This document shows, one piece after another, positions 1-8,300 of a DNA stretch of 38,021 bases. Within the stretch, counting starts at the first letter, position 1, and each line of letters starts with the position of its first letter. Source of the stretch: a virus; the IMG/VR virus record IMGVR_UViG_3300034418_006509, positions 1-38,021 of that record, one strand, 5' to 3'. Position numbers and translations under genes: made by a program. Below the pieces are notes generated by a model. The model saw nothing but the letters and a program-made list of their open reading frames with translations. It did no database searches and had not been told where the DNA came from.

Positions 1-44
1 TTGCCGAATACAAGTATTTCCTTTATTGTGAGAAAAACAAATGA
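1..44 (+). CDS. 3' end of an upstream gene (partial)
   Basis: Reading from base 3, the frame gives AEYKYFLYCEKNK followed by TGA at 42-44. The stop overlaps the ATG of the next gene in an ATGA junction, the same tight coupling seen at many other junctions in this window. Only 13 residues are visible, so no function can be assigned. The call rests on the junction geometry alone. Confidence 0.45.
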   Translation, partial: AEYKYFLYCEKNK

Positions 45-373
45 GTATCCCACATTTCAAATCCCAACACGATTGGGAAGCATTTACCCAAATCTTTGAC
101 AATCAGTGGCATTGTAAGAGAGCACTGTTGAATCGTGTTAAAGATGATCTTTTCCCTGGTTACAACTGGGATCAACTTCAACCACAAACACTGGAAGTGA
201 TCAATGACATGGTACAAAATCTGCTGTATGATGTAGATCGTCAGTTCAAAGAAACACACCAGGACTACAAAACTGATGATGATGAGATGTTCATTCCGTA
301 TCGTTCATTCAAAGAGAATGTACTAGAAGCATTGAATGAAGCGATTGACAAACGGGGTCCGACTGATGACTGA
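41..373 (+). CDS. conserved-looking phage hypothetical protein, 110 aa
   Basis: I do not recognise this protein. It is a soluble, acidic, mostly helical-looking sequence with several aromatic residues (HDWEAF, GYNWDQL, FIPYRSF) and no signal peptide or membrane segment. The ATG overlaps the stop of the upstream gene (ATGA), which supports this start. The last codons overlap the start of a small ORF at 366, so it appears to belong to a compact co-transcribed run placed before the structural genes. No catalytic motif is visible, and no role can be inferred beyond membership of this phage operon. Confidence 0.75.
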   Translation: MSIPHFKSQHDWEAFTQIFDNQWHCKRALLNRVKDDLFPGYNWDQLQPQTLEVINDMVQNLLYDVDRQFKETHQDYKTDDDEMFIPYRSFKENVLEALNEAIDKRGPTDD

Positions 374-491
374 AGATTTCAATGAGTTGATGGATCTGGC
401 GAAAATAATTTCACACTCCTTTATGTTTGCTGTGATCTTCTCAACTGCTCCTGACACTCTCAATCATCAGATCTTGACACCTTCTAAATAA
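366..491 (+). CDS. small ORF, 41 aa, hydrophobic centre
   Basis: The ATG at 366 overlaps the end of the preceding gene by 8 bases and the frame stays open to TAA at 489-491. The product starts MTEDFNELMDLAKII and has an apolar run (SFMFAVIFSTA) at about residues 18-28, too short to be a confident membrane span. The stop codon lies inside a CTAAATA sequence, the arrangement seen where late promoters overlap stops elsewhere in the window. Function is unknown. The support is coupling and coding context only, so it may be spurious. Confidence 0.45.
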   Translation: MTEDFNELMDLAKIISHSFMFAVIFSTAPDTLNHQILTPSK

Positions 492-503
492 GTGTGTTAT
501 AAT
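474..503 (+). promoter_or_regulatory. consensus sigma70-type promoter with extended -10
   Basis: TTGACA lies at 474-479 and TATAAT at 498-503, separated by 18 bases. The -10 is preceded by TGT (495-497), which makes an extended -10 element. Both hexamers match the bacterial housekeeping consensus perfectly. It would start transcription near position 510, just ahead of the HNH endonuclease ATG at 526. This is the type of promoter expected for early transcription by host polymerase, unlike the TATAAATA-type late promoters of the structural genes. Confidence 0.75.
483..490 (+). promoter_or_regulatory. possible late promoter TCTAAATA
   Basis: TCTAAATA resembles the T4-type late -10 element and overlaps the stop codon of the small ORF ending at 491. 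It lies 35 bases before the HNH endonuclease start, somewhat farther than the other late promoters here. It falls within the spacer of the sigma70-like promoter, so it may be a chance match. Confidence 0.35.
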
Positions 504-525
504 CATTGTGTTAGTGACCGTCTGA

Positions 526-1011
526 ATGGATTTACTTGATAAGTTCAATGCCGGATTACCAGATCGTCTTCACGAAGATGAATGCTGGGAGTGGCAAGGC
601 AACAAAGACAAACAAGGTTATGGGAGAATATCTCATAACTACAAAAAGGTAAAGGTTCACAGATTAGCATATGAAGTTCATTATGCTGAACCTCTTGGAG
701 ATCTTCTTTGTTGTCATAAGTGTGATAATCCTTCCTGTGTCAATCCTAATCATCTTTATGCTGGCACCAATGCCGACAACATGAGAGATAAGGTTGAGAG
801 AGGAAGACAACATCGACCTGTTGTTGATTATAGGGGAGATAAGTCTCCAAGATCTATCCTTAAGGAACATCAAGTAAGAGACATCCGTAACCTTTATAAA
901 TTGGGTTATACTATTAGGAAACTATCAGGGTTATATCCAGCCGTCAAAGAAGCGGCAATTGCAAATATAGTTCATAACAGAACATGGAAACATTTATTGG
1001 AGCGTGAATGA
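526..1011 (+). CDS. HNH homing endonuclease (free-standing)
   Basis: The 161-residue product has the HNH_3-like arrangement. A conserved segment VHRLAYEVHY (about residues 44-53) is followed by CCHKCDNPSCVNPNHL (about 62-77), with His64 and Cys66/Cys71 as likely catalytic or zinc-binding positions, then NADNMRDKVERGR, typical of the family. The C-terminal third (from about 105, beginning SILKEHQVRDIRNLYKLGY) looks like the small helix-turn-helix often attached to phage HNH enzymes. Such enzymes nick or cut DNA at a target site and spread their own gene. No clear Shine-Dalgarno sequence precedes the ATG. A perfect sigma70-type promoter lies directly upstream, suggesting expression independent of the late programme. 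The stop overlaps the next gene's ATG. Confidence 0.88.
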   Translation: MDLLDKFNAGLPDRLHEDECWEWQGNKDKQGYGRISHNYKKVKVHRLAYEVHYAEPLGDLLCCHKCDNPSCVNPNHLYAGTNADNMRDKVERGRQHRPVVDYRGDKSPRSILKEHQVRDIRNLYKLGYTIRKLSGLYPAVKEAAIANIVHNRTWKHLLERE

Positions 1012-1820
1012 TGGCCAAGGGTTTCACAGTAAAGGCATCAAAACCAAAAACATCAGCACCACAACCAACGTGGGATTATGATGCAATCAAGAAAAGATGG
1101 CGCGGCAAGACAATCGTTTTTTGCTTACCTGGCAGAGGTTGTTCTTATCTCTTTTTGAAGAACTTTGTTCAACTTGCGTTTGACTTGGTTCAGAACAACA
1201 TGGCGATCCAAATTAGTCAGGATTATTCTTCAATGGTTAATTTTGCTCGATGCAAATGTCTTGGAGCAAATGTGTTGAGAGGTCCTGATCAGATCCCATG
1301 GGATGGTAAGTTACGTTACGATTATCAGTTGTGGATCGATAATGACATTATCTTTAACACAGAGAAGTTCTGGCAACTTGCTGATCTTGCTCTTCCTGCT
1401 GATGCCGTCGATGAAGATGGGGAGTTGATTGAAGGTAAAGATCACCCAATCTCTGCTGGTTGGTATTCCACTGAAGATGGAAAGACCACTTCTGTTGCAC
1501 ACTGGTTGGAAGAAGATGACTTCCGTAATAATGGTGGTGTGATGAATCATGAGATGGTTGATGGCATTACCAAACGTAAAAAGCCCTTCACTGTTGATTA
1601 CACTGGATTCGGTTGGGTGATGGTTCGTAAGGGTGTGTTTGAAGATCCTGAAATGAAGTATCCTTGGTTTGCACCAAAGATGCAAGTGTTTGAATCTGGA
1701 GCGGTTCAAGATATGTGTGGAGAGGATGTATCCTTCTGTTTGGATGCAATTGATGCTGGATTTGAAATCTGGTGTGATCCACGCATTCGTGTTGGACATG
1801 AGAAAACAAGAATCATCTAA
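1008..1820 (+). CDS. glycosyltransferase-like protein
   Basis: This 270-residue soluble protein has features of a GT-A-fold glycosyltransferase. The N-terminal strand KTIVFCLPGRGCSYLFLKNF is followed by a helix-rich segment and then YQLWIDNDIIF (about residues 108-118), whose DND fits the metal-binding DxD motif. Further on are GFGWVMVRKGVF and GEDVSFCLDAIDAGFEIWCDP, which resemble the distal acidic motif of family-2-like enzymes, then a terminal VGHEKTRII. It may modify a sugar on DNA or a virion protein, but donor and acceptor are unknown. The annotated ATG (1008) overlaps the HNH stop. A second ATG at 1011 (MAKGFTVK) is equally plausible. The family assignment is from motifs only. Confidence 0.65.
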   Translation: MMAKGFTVKASKPKTSAPQPTWDYDAIKKRWRGKTIVFCLPGRGCSYLFLKNFVQLAFDLVQNNMAIQISQDYSSMVNFARCKCLGANVLRGPDQIPWDGKLRYDYQLWIDNDIIFNTEKFWQLADLALPADAVDEDGELIEGKDHPISAGWYSTEDGKTTSVAHWLEEDDFRNNGGVMNHEMVDGITKRKKPFTVDYTGFGWVMVRKGVFEDPEMKYPWFAPKMQVFESGAVQDMCGEDVSFCLDAIDAGFEIWCDPRIRVGHEKTRII

Positions 1821-1828
1821 TTTTCATT

Positions 1829-1966
1829 ATGTCAAGTTCAAGAAAATCGACTGAGGCAAGAACTCGTCAAGAGAGTTATAATGAGAAGAGAAAGGAGATC
1901 AGACATCTGTATCTCCTTGCCAAACAAACAAAACAACTACAAAATGAGGCAAACGAATGGCAATGA
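1829..1966 (+). CDS. small basic/coiled protein, 45 aa
   Basis: This short ORF opens 8 bases after the glycosyltransferase stop (ATG 1829, TGA 1964-1966). The product begins MSSSRKSTEARTRQESYNEK and ends KQLQNEANEWQ. It is rich in Lys, Arg, Gln and Glu and should be almost entirely helical. It overlaps the next ORF (ATG 1957) by 10 bases, an arrangement repeated throughout this compact cluster. Function unknown. Confidence 0.55.
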   Translation: MSSSRKSTEARTRQESYNEKRKEIRHLYLLAKQTKQLQNEANEWQ

Positions 1967-2109
1967 CTTGGAGTATTGCTAAACTCCATCTTCATAAAGA
2001 CGGTCACCAAATGGGTGATCGTCAGAAACGCACTTCCATTGGTAATGGTAAAAGAAAGCGTGGTGGATACAAATCACGCAAAAAGTATAGAGGACAAGGT
2101 AAACGATGA
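1957..2109 (+). CDS. small strongly basic protein, 50 aa
   Basis: The ORF runs from ATG 1957 to TGA 2107-2109. The product starts MAMTWSIAKLHLHKDGHQMG and its second half is dense in Lys, Arg and Gly (GKRKRGGYKSRKKYRGQGKR), like nucleic-acid-binding tails. It overlaps both neighbours: the upstream stop lies inside it and its own stop forms ATGA with the gene at 2106. The charge pattern suggests RNA or DNA binding, but that is inference and the family is not recognised. Confidence 0.6.
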   Translation: MAMTWSIAKLHLHKDGHQMGDRQKRTSIGNGKRKRGGYKSRKKYRGQGKR

Positions 2110-2699
2110 ATTTTGAGGACGAGTGGCATAAAACACATCCTTTGGATCACTGGGTTTATGATAAACTTCTCCTCTCCAATGCATTAGGTTATACTTGCGG
2201 ACCAGTGGGAATTGATGTTCCCACACCTGGTCAATATATTATTCGACCCGTTCACAACTATATGGGAATGGGTCGTTTTTCACGCATTGCTTCACTAACA
2301 AGAAGCACTGATCATTTGCATCCAGGAGAGTTTTGGTGTGAAGTTTTTAAAGGTCCACACTTTACAGTTGACTTTCATAATGGAGTTGCTGAACTTGTTG
2401 TAAAAGGAGTTAGAAAAGAAGGAGATCCACTGTGGAAGTGGTCTCGATGGACTCGGGTAAATAAGAAGTTCAAACTTCCTAAGATCCTACAAGATCTTCA
2501 TGGTAAATATGAATGGATCAACTGTGAATTCATTGGAGATCGACTTATCGAAGTTCATTTTCGTAAGAATCCTGATTTTAGGTTTGGTAATAAGATTGCC
2601 ATTCCTGTTTGGGATGGAAGTGAAATCAAAAATAAGAAATCACAGTTTCATTTTGTAGAAGATAAAGATTATCACAGAAGGGGGTTTTATATCAAATGA
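2106..2699 (+). CDS. hypothetical protein, possibly ATP-grasp-like
   Basis: This 197-residue protein is not firmly recognised. The pattern PTPGQYIIRPVHNYMGMGR (about residues 39-57), then FWCEVFKGPHFTVDF, and finally CEFIGDRLIEVHFRKNPDF (about 139-157) is reminiscent of ATP-grasp folds, where a nucleotide-binding Lys/Arg strand, an acidic strand and an E...R/N.NP segment line the active site. The canonical residues cannot all be placed, so a structural rather than enzymatic role is possible. The start overlaps the preceding stop (ATGA) and its stop overlaps the next ATG. It is not gp53, to which its length is similar but its sequence is not. Confidence 0.7.
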   Translation: MNFEDEWHKTHPLDHWVYDKLLLSNALGYTCGPVGIDVPTPGQYIIRPVHNYMGMGRFSRIASLTRSTDHLHPGEFWCEVFKGPHFTVDFHNGVAELVVKGVRKEGDPLWKWSRWTRVNKKFKLPKILQDLHGKYEWINCEFIGDRLIEVHFRKNPDFRFGNKIAIPVWDGSEIKNKKSQFHFVEDKDYHRRGFYIK

Positions 2700-2860
2700 A
2701 TAGCCAAAGTCAAATGAGTGAGGAATTCCTCAGAGAAATCAATGAGGATGATCTCAATCCCAAGTCAAAGAAGAAGAGACCTGCTGATGGTCTCTTTGAA
2801 AGAACTGAATGTGAATGCGACACGTGTGAATGTGACAGGCAAACCCTCCAAGAAGGTTGA
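2696..2860 (+). CDS. small acidic protein with a four-cysteine cluster, 54 aa
   Basis: The ORF runs from ATG 2696, overlapping the preceding stop, to TGA 2858-2860. The product begins MNSQSQMSEEFLREINEDDL, has a basic patch PKSKKKRP, and then ECECDTCECD (about residues 38-47), where four Cys alternate with acidic residues in a CxCxxCxC spacing that could bind a metal ion. Its stop abuts the late promoter of gp25. Function unknown. Confidence 0.6.
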   Translation: MNSQSQMSEEFLREINEDDLNPKSKKKRPADGLFERTECECDTCECDRQTLQEG

Positions 2861-2866
2861 TAAATA
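2859..2866 (+). promoter_or_regulatory. late promoter (GATAAATA) for gp25-gp6-gp7
   Basis: GATAAATA matches the T4-type late promoter -10 element (TATAAATA) in seven of eight positions. It sits 25 bases before the gp25 start and overlaps the stop of the preceding small gene. The next real gap is after the giant gene at 17476, so this promoter could drive about 14.6 kb of wedge genes. Confidence 0.7.
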
Positions 2867-2891
2867 ACCACAGTAAGTTGTAACTGTAACT

Positions 2892-3293
2892 GTGCCGATT
2901 GAAAGGGTCAGTCAAGGATTTAAGGACATTAGTGCGTCTTTTCAAATCAATCCAATTAATGATGATCTCATTGCAATTAAGAATGAGGTCTCAATTGCAC
3001 GTGCAATTAGGAATTTAATCTTTACAGTTCCAGGAGATAAACCATTCCAACCAGAAGTTGGTTCGAATGTTGATAACTTACTATTTGACAACATGGATGA
3101 GCTGACTGCGGCATCCATTCGATCAGAGATTGAATACACAATTAATAACTTCGAACCCAGAGTTGAGTTGAATGAGGTTATCGTTGAACCTAACTATGAT
3201 GATAATGAGTTTAACGTGACAATTAAGTATTACATTGTTGGTATTGATGTTCCCCAACAGGAACTTGCTTTCGCACTTCAGCTCACCAGGTAA
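2892..3293 (+). CDS. 25: baseplate wedge protein gp25
   Basis: At 133 residues this is the size of T4 gp25 (132). It has the GPW/gp25 fold signature: a helical N-terminus with VSIARAIRNLIFTVPGDKPF (about residues 33-52), a segment VGSNVDNLLFDNMDE, then NNFEPRVELNEV (about 85-96) containing the near-invariant EPR motif, and a C-terminal beta strand pair. gp25 sits in the centre of the wedge next to the hub and helps trigger sheath polymerisation and contraction. The start is GTG (CTGTGCCGATT); no ATG is available that keeps the conserved N-terminus. The stop directly abuts the ATG of gp6. Only a weak ribosome-binding site is visible. Confidence 0.93.
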   Translation: MPIERVSQGFKDISASFQINPINDDLIAIKNEVSIARAIRNLIFTVPGDKPFQPEVGSNVDNLLFDNMDELTAASIRSEIEYTINNFEPRVELNEVIVEPNYDDNEFNVTIKYYIVGIDVPQQELAFALQLTR

Positions 3294-5333
3294 ATGGCAT
3301 TAGTTAATTTTAGTAACGTCGATTTCGATCAGATAAAACAATCCATTAAGGATTATCTGAAAGCGAACTCAAACTTCACTGATTACGACTTTGAAGGATC
3401 TAATCTTTCAACGATTATTGACGTTCTTGCTTATAACACCTACATTAACTCATACAACGCCAACATGGTGACGAATGAGGTTTTCATTGACAGTGCAACT
3501 CTTCGTAATAATGTAGTTTCGTTAGCAAGAAACGTTGGTTATGTTCCCACATCCCGTAAGGCATCAAAGGCGACCATTTCGTTTATTGTGGACATGCAGA
3601 ATGTGTCCGCATCAACTCTTACGTTGAAATCTGGTTTAGTCGCCATTAGTGCAAACAGAGCACTCAATCAAAATCTTACCTTCTGTATTCCAAGTGATGT
3701 TACGGTTCAGGTGGATTCCACAGGAACTGCTAACTTCGAGAACCTGGAAATTTACGAAGGTTCATTCATTCAACAAAACTACACTTACTCTTCTCGTAAT
3801 CCAAATCAGAAATATCTTCTTCCGAATGCTGGAGTTGACACAGACTTAGTTTCTGTGGTGGTAAAAGAATCAGAACAATCCACTGTTTCGAGAAAGTTTA
3901 GACGTTCTGACAGTCTTTTGGGTGTGGATGGAACTTCTCCTGTTTATTATCTCTCTGAAATTGATGGAGAAAGATATGAAGTTTACTTTGGTGATGGTAA
4001 TTTTGGACTTCCTCTTCAGGATCCAAATTATATTCAGATCTCTTACATCACATCGAGTGGAGCATCTGGCAACGGAGTGACTCGTTTTTCTTATGCTGGA
4101 AGTTTAGTGGATAATAATGGTAACTCAGTTACCGCTGGTGTTTCTAACATTACTACGATTTCACCTTCTGGTGGTGGATCAGATATTGAAAGTGTGGAAT
4201 CAGTTAGAAAATATGCTCCACAGATTTATTCATCACAAAACAGAGCAGTTACCTCTGCTGATTATGAAGCAATTATTCCTCAGATTTACCCTGAAGCGGA
4301 ATCTGTTTCTGCTTTTGGGGGCGAAGATCTTTCTCCTCCTGCTTATGGCAAGGTTTTTGTGAGCATCAAACCTTACAATGGAATCTTCTTATCCTCTGGA
4401 GTGAAGGAAAACATTCAAAATCAGATAAGAAAGTACAGTGTTGCTGGAATTGTTGTTGAAATTGTTGATCTGAAGTATCTTTATGTAGAGACAAACTCCA
4501 CTGTTTATTACAACACTAACCTCGCAACCTCCCCACAACAACTCAGCACAGTTATTCAGGGTAATTTGGGTGTTTATGCTAACTCAACTGAACTGAATAA
4601 GTTTGGTGCAAGGTTTAAGTACTCCAAATTCCAAGGTGTGATTGATAACAGTAACGATTCAATTACGTCTAACATTACAACTGTGAATATGAGACGGGAT
4701 ATGGTCCCTGTGATTAACGCATTTGCGGAGTATGAAATCTGTTATGGTAACAGATTCCACATTAAGAATCACGGACATTCACCAGTTGCTGATGGAACTG
4801 TCATTGGATACAACATTAAGTCCTCTGGTTTCACCATTAGTGGTGTGAATGGAACAGTTTATCTCGGTGACACACCAAATCCAGATCAGAAAACTGGAAC
4901 ATTATTCTTCTTTAGGCTTCAATCTCCCACTGAACCAGTAATTGTGAAATCAAATGTGGGACTTATTGATTACATCAAGGGTGAGGTTCGTTTAAATCCT
5001 GTTAATATTCTTAGCACACAAGTGAATAGAGGTGTTCCTCTGATTGAAATTTCAGCAACTCCATACTCAAATGATGTTATTGGCCTTCAAGACCTTTACC
5101 TTCAATTAGACACCTCAAATGTCGTGGTAAATATGTTACAGGATAACATCGCTTCTGGTAGTGATACCTCGGGAGTAAATTATCCAGTAACGACGAGTTA
5201 CTCCAATGGAGGTCTCGTTAGAGGTACTCCAGTTATCAATACCTCAATAACTGGAACAGTTCAAACAACTGGAACCACATCGGCTTCAGTTGTGACGACA
5301 CAGAGTGGTTCCAGTTACCAAGCTACTTACTAA
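3294..5333 (+). CDS. 6: baseplate wedge protein gp6
   Basis: The 679-residue product is close to T4 gp6 (660). The N-terminal block with NFTDYDFEGSNLSTIIDVLAYNT (about residues 27-49), then LRNNVVSLARNVGYVPTSRKASKA, parallels the T4 gp6 region that reads DYDFEGS, LLAYNT and GYLPTS. The middle SAFGGEDLSPPAYGKVFVSIKP is typical of the gp6/baseplate-J-like wall. gp6 dimers form the continuous inner ring of the baseplate, joining adjacent wedges. The C-terminus ends in a Ser/Thr-rich tail (TTGTTSASVVTTQSGSS). It follows gp25 with zero spacing and is followed after 5 bases by the gp7-like giant, the T4 order 25/6/7. Confidence 0.93.
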   Translation: MALVNFSNVDFDQIKQSIKDYLKANSNFTDYDFEGSNLSTIIDVLAYNTYINSYNANMVTNEVFIDSATLRNNVVSLARNVGYVPTSRKASKATISFIVDMQNVSASTLTLKSGLVAISANRALNQNLTFCIPSDVTVQVDSTGTANFENLEIYEGSFIQQNYTYSSRNPNQKYLLPNAGVDTDLVSVVVKESEQSTVSRKFRRSDSLLGVDGTSPVYYLSEIDGERYEVYFGDGNFGLPLQDPNYIQISYITSSGASGNGVTRFSYAGSLVDNNGNSVTAGVSNITTISPSGGGSDIESVESVRKYAPQIYSSQNRAVTSADYEAIIPQIYPEAESVSAFGGEDLSPPAYGKVFVSIKPYNGIFLSSGVKENIQNQIRKYSVAGIVVEIVDLKYLYVETNSTVYYNTNLATSPQQLSTVIQGNLGVYANSTELNKFGARFKYSKFQGVIDNSNDSITSNITTVNMRRDMVPVINAFAEYEICYGNRFHIKNHGHSPVADGTVIGYNIKSSGFTISGVNGTVYLGDTPNPDQKTGTLFFFRLQSPTEPVIVKSNVGLIDYIKGEVRLNPVNILSTQVNRGVPLIEISATPYSNDVIGLQDLYLQLDTSNVVVNMLQDNIASGSDTSGVNYPVTTSYSNGGLVRGTPVINTSITGTVQTTGTTSASVVTTQSGSSYQATY

Positions 5334-5338
5334 GATAG

Positions 5339-8300
5339 ATGACAGTAGATAGAGTTAGATTTCAGGACATTGTAGAGAGTCAACTCCCTCGTTATGTGAG
5401 GGAAGATTTTCCACTGCTACCAGAATTCCTCAAGCAATATTACATTTCACAAGAAATTCAGAGTGGAACTCTGGATTTGGTTCAAAATTTAGATCAATAT
5501 GTCAATTTGAGCGAGATTTTTGACCTTTCTAACTCAACAACTCTTGGTGCTGATCTTTCTTTCACTGGAAAAATCATTCAAACCTCATTTGAGGGTAATT
5601 TTACAGTCGGATTTCCCGATAAAAATGGTCTAATTCAGATTGATGATGAAATTATCTTCTATGAAACCAAAACTGACCGCAATTTTGAAGGATGCACTCG
5701 CGGTTTTAGTGGAATTACGTCATATATTTCACCTTCAACCCCAGATGAGCTCGTTTTTACGACTTCTGTAGCGACAGAACACAAAAATGGAGCCAGAATT
5801 GTCAATTTGAACGTTCTTTTCCTCCAACAATTTCTTCAAAAGCTTAAAAAACAATTTACACCTGGTTTTTCTGGTCGTTCTTTAACAAATAACCTCGATC
5901 AGAAGAACTTTTTGTATGGTGCAGAGTCATTTTACTCCGCAAAAGGAACAGATGCCGCCACAGAAGTGCTTTTTCGAGCACTTTATGGTGAAGATGTTGA
6001 AATTATTCACCCAAGTCGTTTTCTGTTTAGACCTTCTGATGCAGATTACAAGATTACTGAGGATTTCATCGTTGAAGCGATTGATGGAGATCCGTTAGAA
6101 CTAAAAAACCTCACATTGTTCCAACTTGAAAGTGGAGCAAATGGTTCTGTTACAAATGTTGAAAGAATTAATTACGATAAAGGTCAATATTACCAAATTA
6201 GTGTCGATAGTGGTTATGACAGAGACATTAATGTCAGAGGAACCATTTATGCTGATTTTCAGGTTAATCCAAAGACAAAATTACTGAATTCCGTAAGTTA
6301 TGGATCCACAATTCTCGATGTTGATTCAACATTGGGTTTTGATGACTCTGGAGAACTTGTCACAACTGATATTGATGGAAATGACGTTATTTTAACTTAT
6401 TCTGGAAAGAATATTAACCAATTCTTCAATGTTGAAGGTGTAACTTATGAAATTGATGTCAAAACTGACATTCGAAAGAACGATTACTCTTATGCTTATG
6501 TTGGAATTGGCACAGAAGAACAAATTCGAGTTAGAATTGCTGGTGCTCTGAAAGATCTCGAAATCAACGAGAAAACTTACTCATATAACGAAAGAGACCT
6601 CATTAACATTAAGTCTCTGGGTCGAATTTCGAAGAATCAGAGGTCCACTGGGTGGATTACTAACGTTAAAACCTCAATGGATGTTGAGAACGTTATTCCC
6701 GATGACATCGATGAGAGAATTTACAGCATCTTTACTTTTGACACCCATTATTATTATCCCGGTTACAGAATTGTTCTAACTGATGCCTTTGGGACAAAAA
6801 CAAACGGAAAGATTTCAAGAGTCATCTCTAAACGAGGATTTGTTGTTAAATTTGAAAATGCTCTGAATTTGGCAGCTCCCACTTATGTTGTGGAGAACCA
6901 ATTACTCAAAGGAGACTCGGACAACTTTCAGGAGATCACAGAATTCACAGCAAACGTTCAGAACACCTATTCTGACCCCTCAGACAACGTTCTGGTGGTT
7001 TCTAACACCATTCCAAACTACTTCGACACTAAGACTAACCCCTATAACAAAACAATTGTTTTCAGTGGATCTGCAGATGGTGAAAACATCAGATTAACCA
7101 ATAACACTGATCACGGATTCTACACTGGTGATGCAGTTTTCTACAGTCCTGGAATTACCAATGAGGTGACAAGTTCTCCTGATGGAATTGAAGTTGTAAC
7201 TCAAAACATCAGTAAATTCACTAATGTTGAATCTCTTGTTTATTATGTCAAGAGAGTTGATCAGGAAACAATCAAACTTGCCAGATCTCGTTCTGACATC
7301 TTTGCTAATAAGTTCATTTCTCCTCTGGGAGATGTAACAAACAACGTCTTCACTTACTACGATTACTACAATAAGAAACTTCTCCCACAATCCATTATCA
7401 GACAGATTACTGATCCTGTTAATCGATCCGATGAATATGAGACTGTTGCTGGAGATTACAATGGCATTCTGGTAAATGGTGTTGAGATTCTGAACTATAA
7501 GTCTCAGGATAAACTGTTCTCTGGAAGAATTGAATCCATTAAGGTTGGAAGTGGTGGTGAGGACTATGATGTTGTCAATCCTCCTGAATTTCACATTGAT
7601 GATAATGTTCAGACTGGAATTGCTGCAACTGGTGTTGTGGCAGTTAGAGGAAGTCTTCAGAAGATTAACATTATTGATCCAGGATTTGATTACATTGGAA
7701 CTCCCACTGTTCGCATCACTGGTGGTAATGGAACTGGTGCGGCTGCAGAAGTTAATCTCACAACAGCTTATAATGTACCACAATTCAACTCTGAGGTTGA
7801 TGGCAGTGTTACTGGTGGCATAAGCACAACTAATAACACAATTGGTTTCTCTACCTATCACAGGTTCAGAGATTATGAGAGGGTTGTTTATGATTCCAAG
7901 AAACTTCAGAATGTTGGTGGTCTCTCCACTGGAAGTTTCTATTATGTTTCTCTTGTAGATGCATCAACTGTCAAACTTCATAAGTCTTATGATGATGCCA
8001 ATTTGGGCATCAACACCATTTCTCTCACTGGTTATGGTAAAGGGATTCAGTCCATTAATTCCACTGGTCTGAAGTATATTCTTTCTGATGTTGTTGTTAC
8101 AAATCCAGGACAAAATTATCAGAATAAAAAGAGAAGAATCACTGGAATTAACACAGCATCCAACACAATCACCATCAAGAGCCATGGTTACTTGAATGGT
8201 GAAATTATTGAGTATGAATCCATTGATGATGATGTTCTGGGACTCTCCACAACAGAAGATTACTTTGTCACCAAGGTTGATAATGATAACTTTAAGTTAT

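Noticed and set aside
1669-1854. 61-residue + strand ORF overlapping the glycosyltransferase
   Set aside because: It is an alternative frame of the glycosyltransferase gene with no independent start signal. The 45-residue ORF at 1829 fits the spacing better.
2106-2699. Identification as baseplate protein gp53 on size and position
   Set aside because: The sequence has none of the T4 gp53 features and instead shows a weak ATP-grasp-like pattern.
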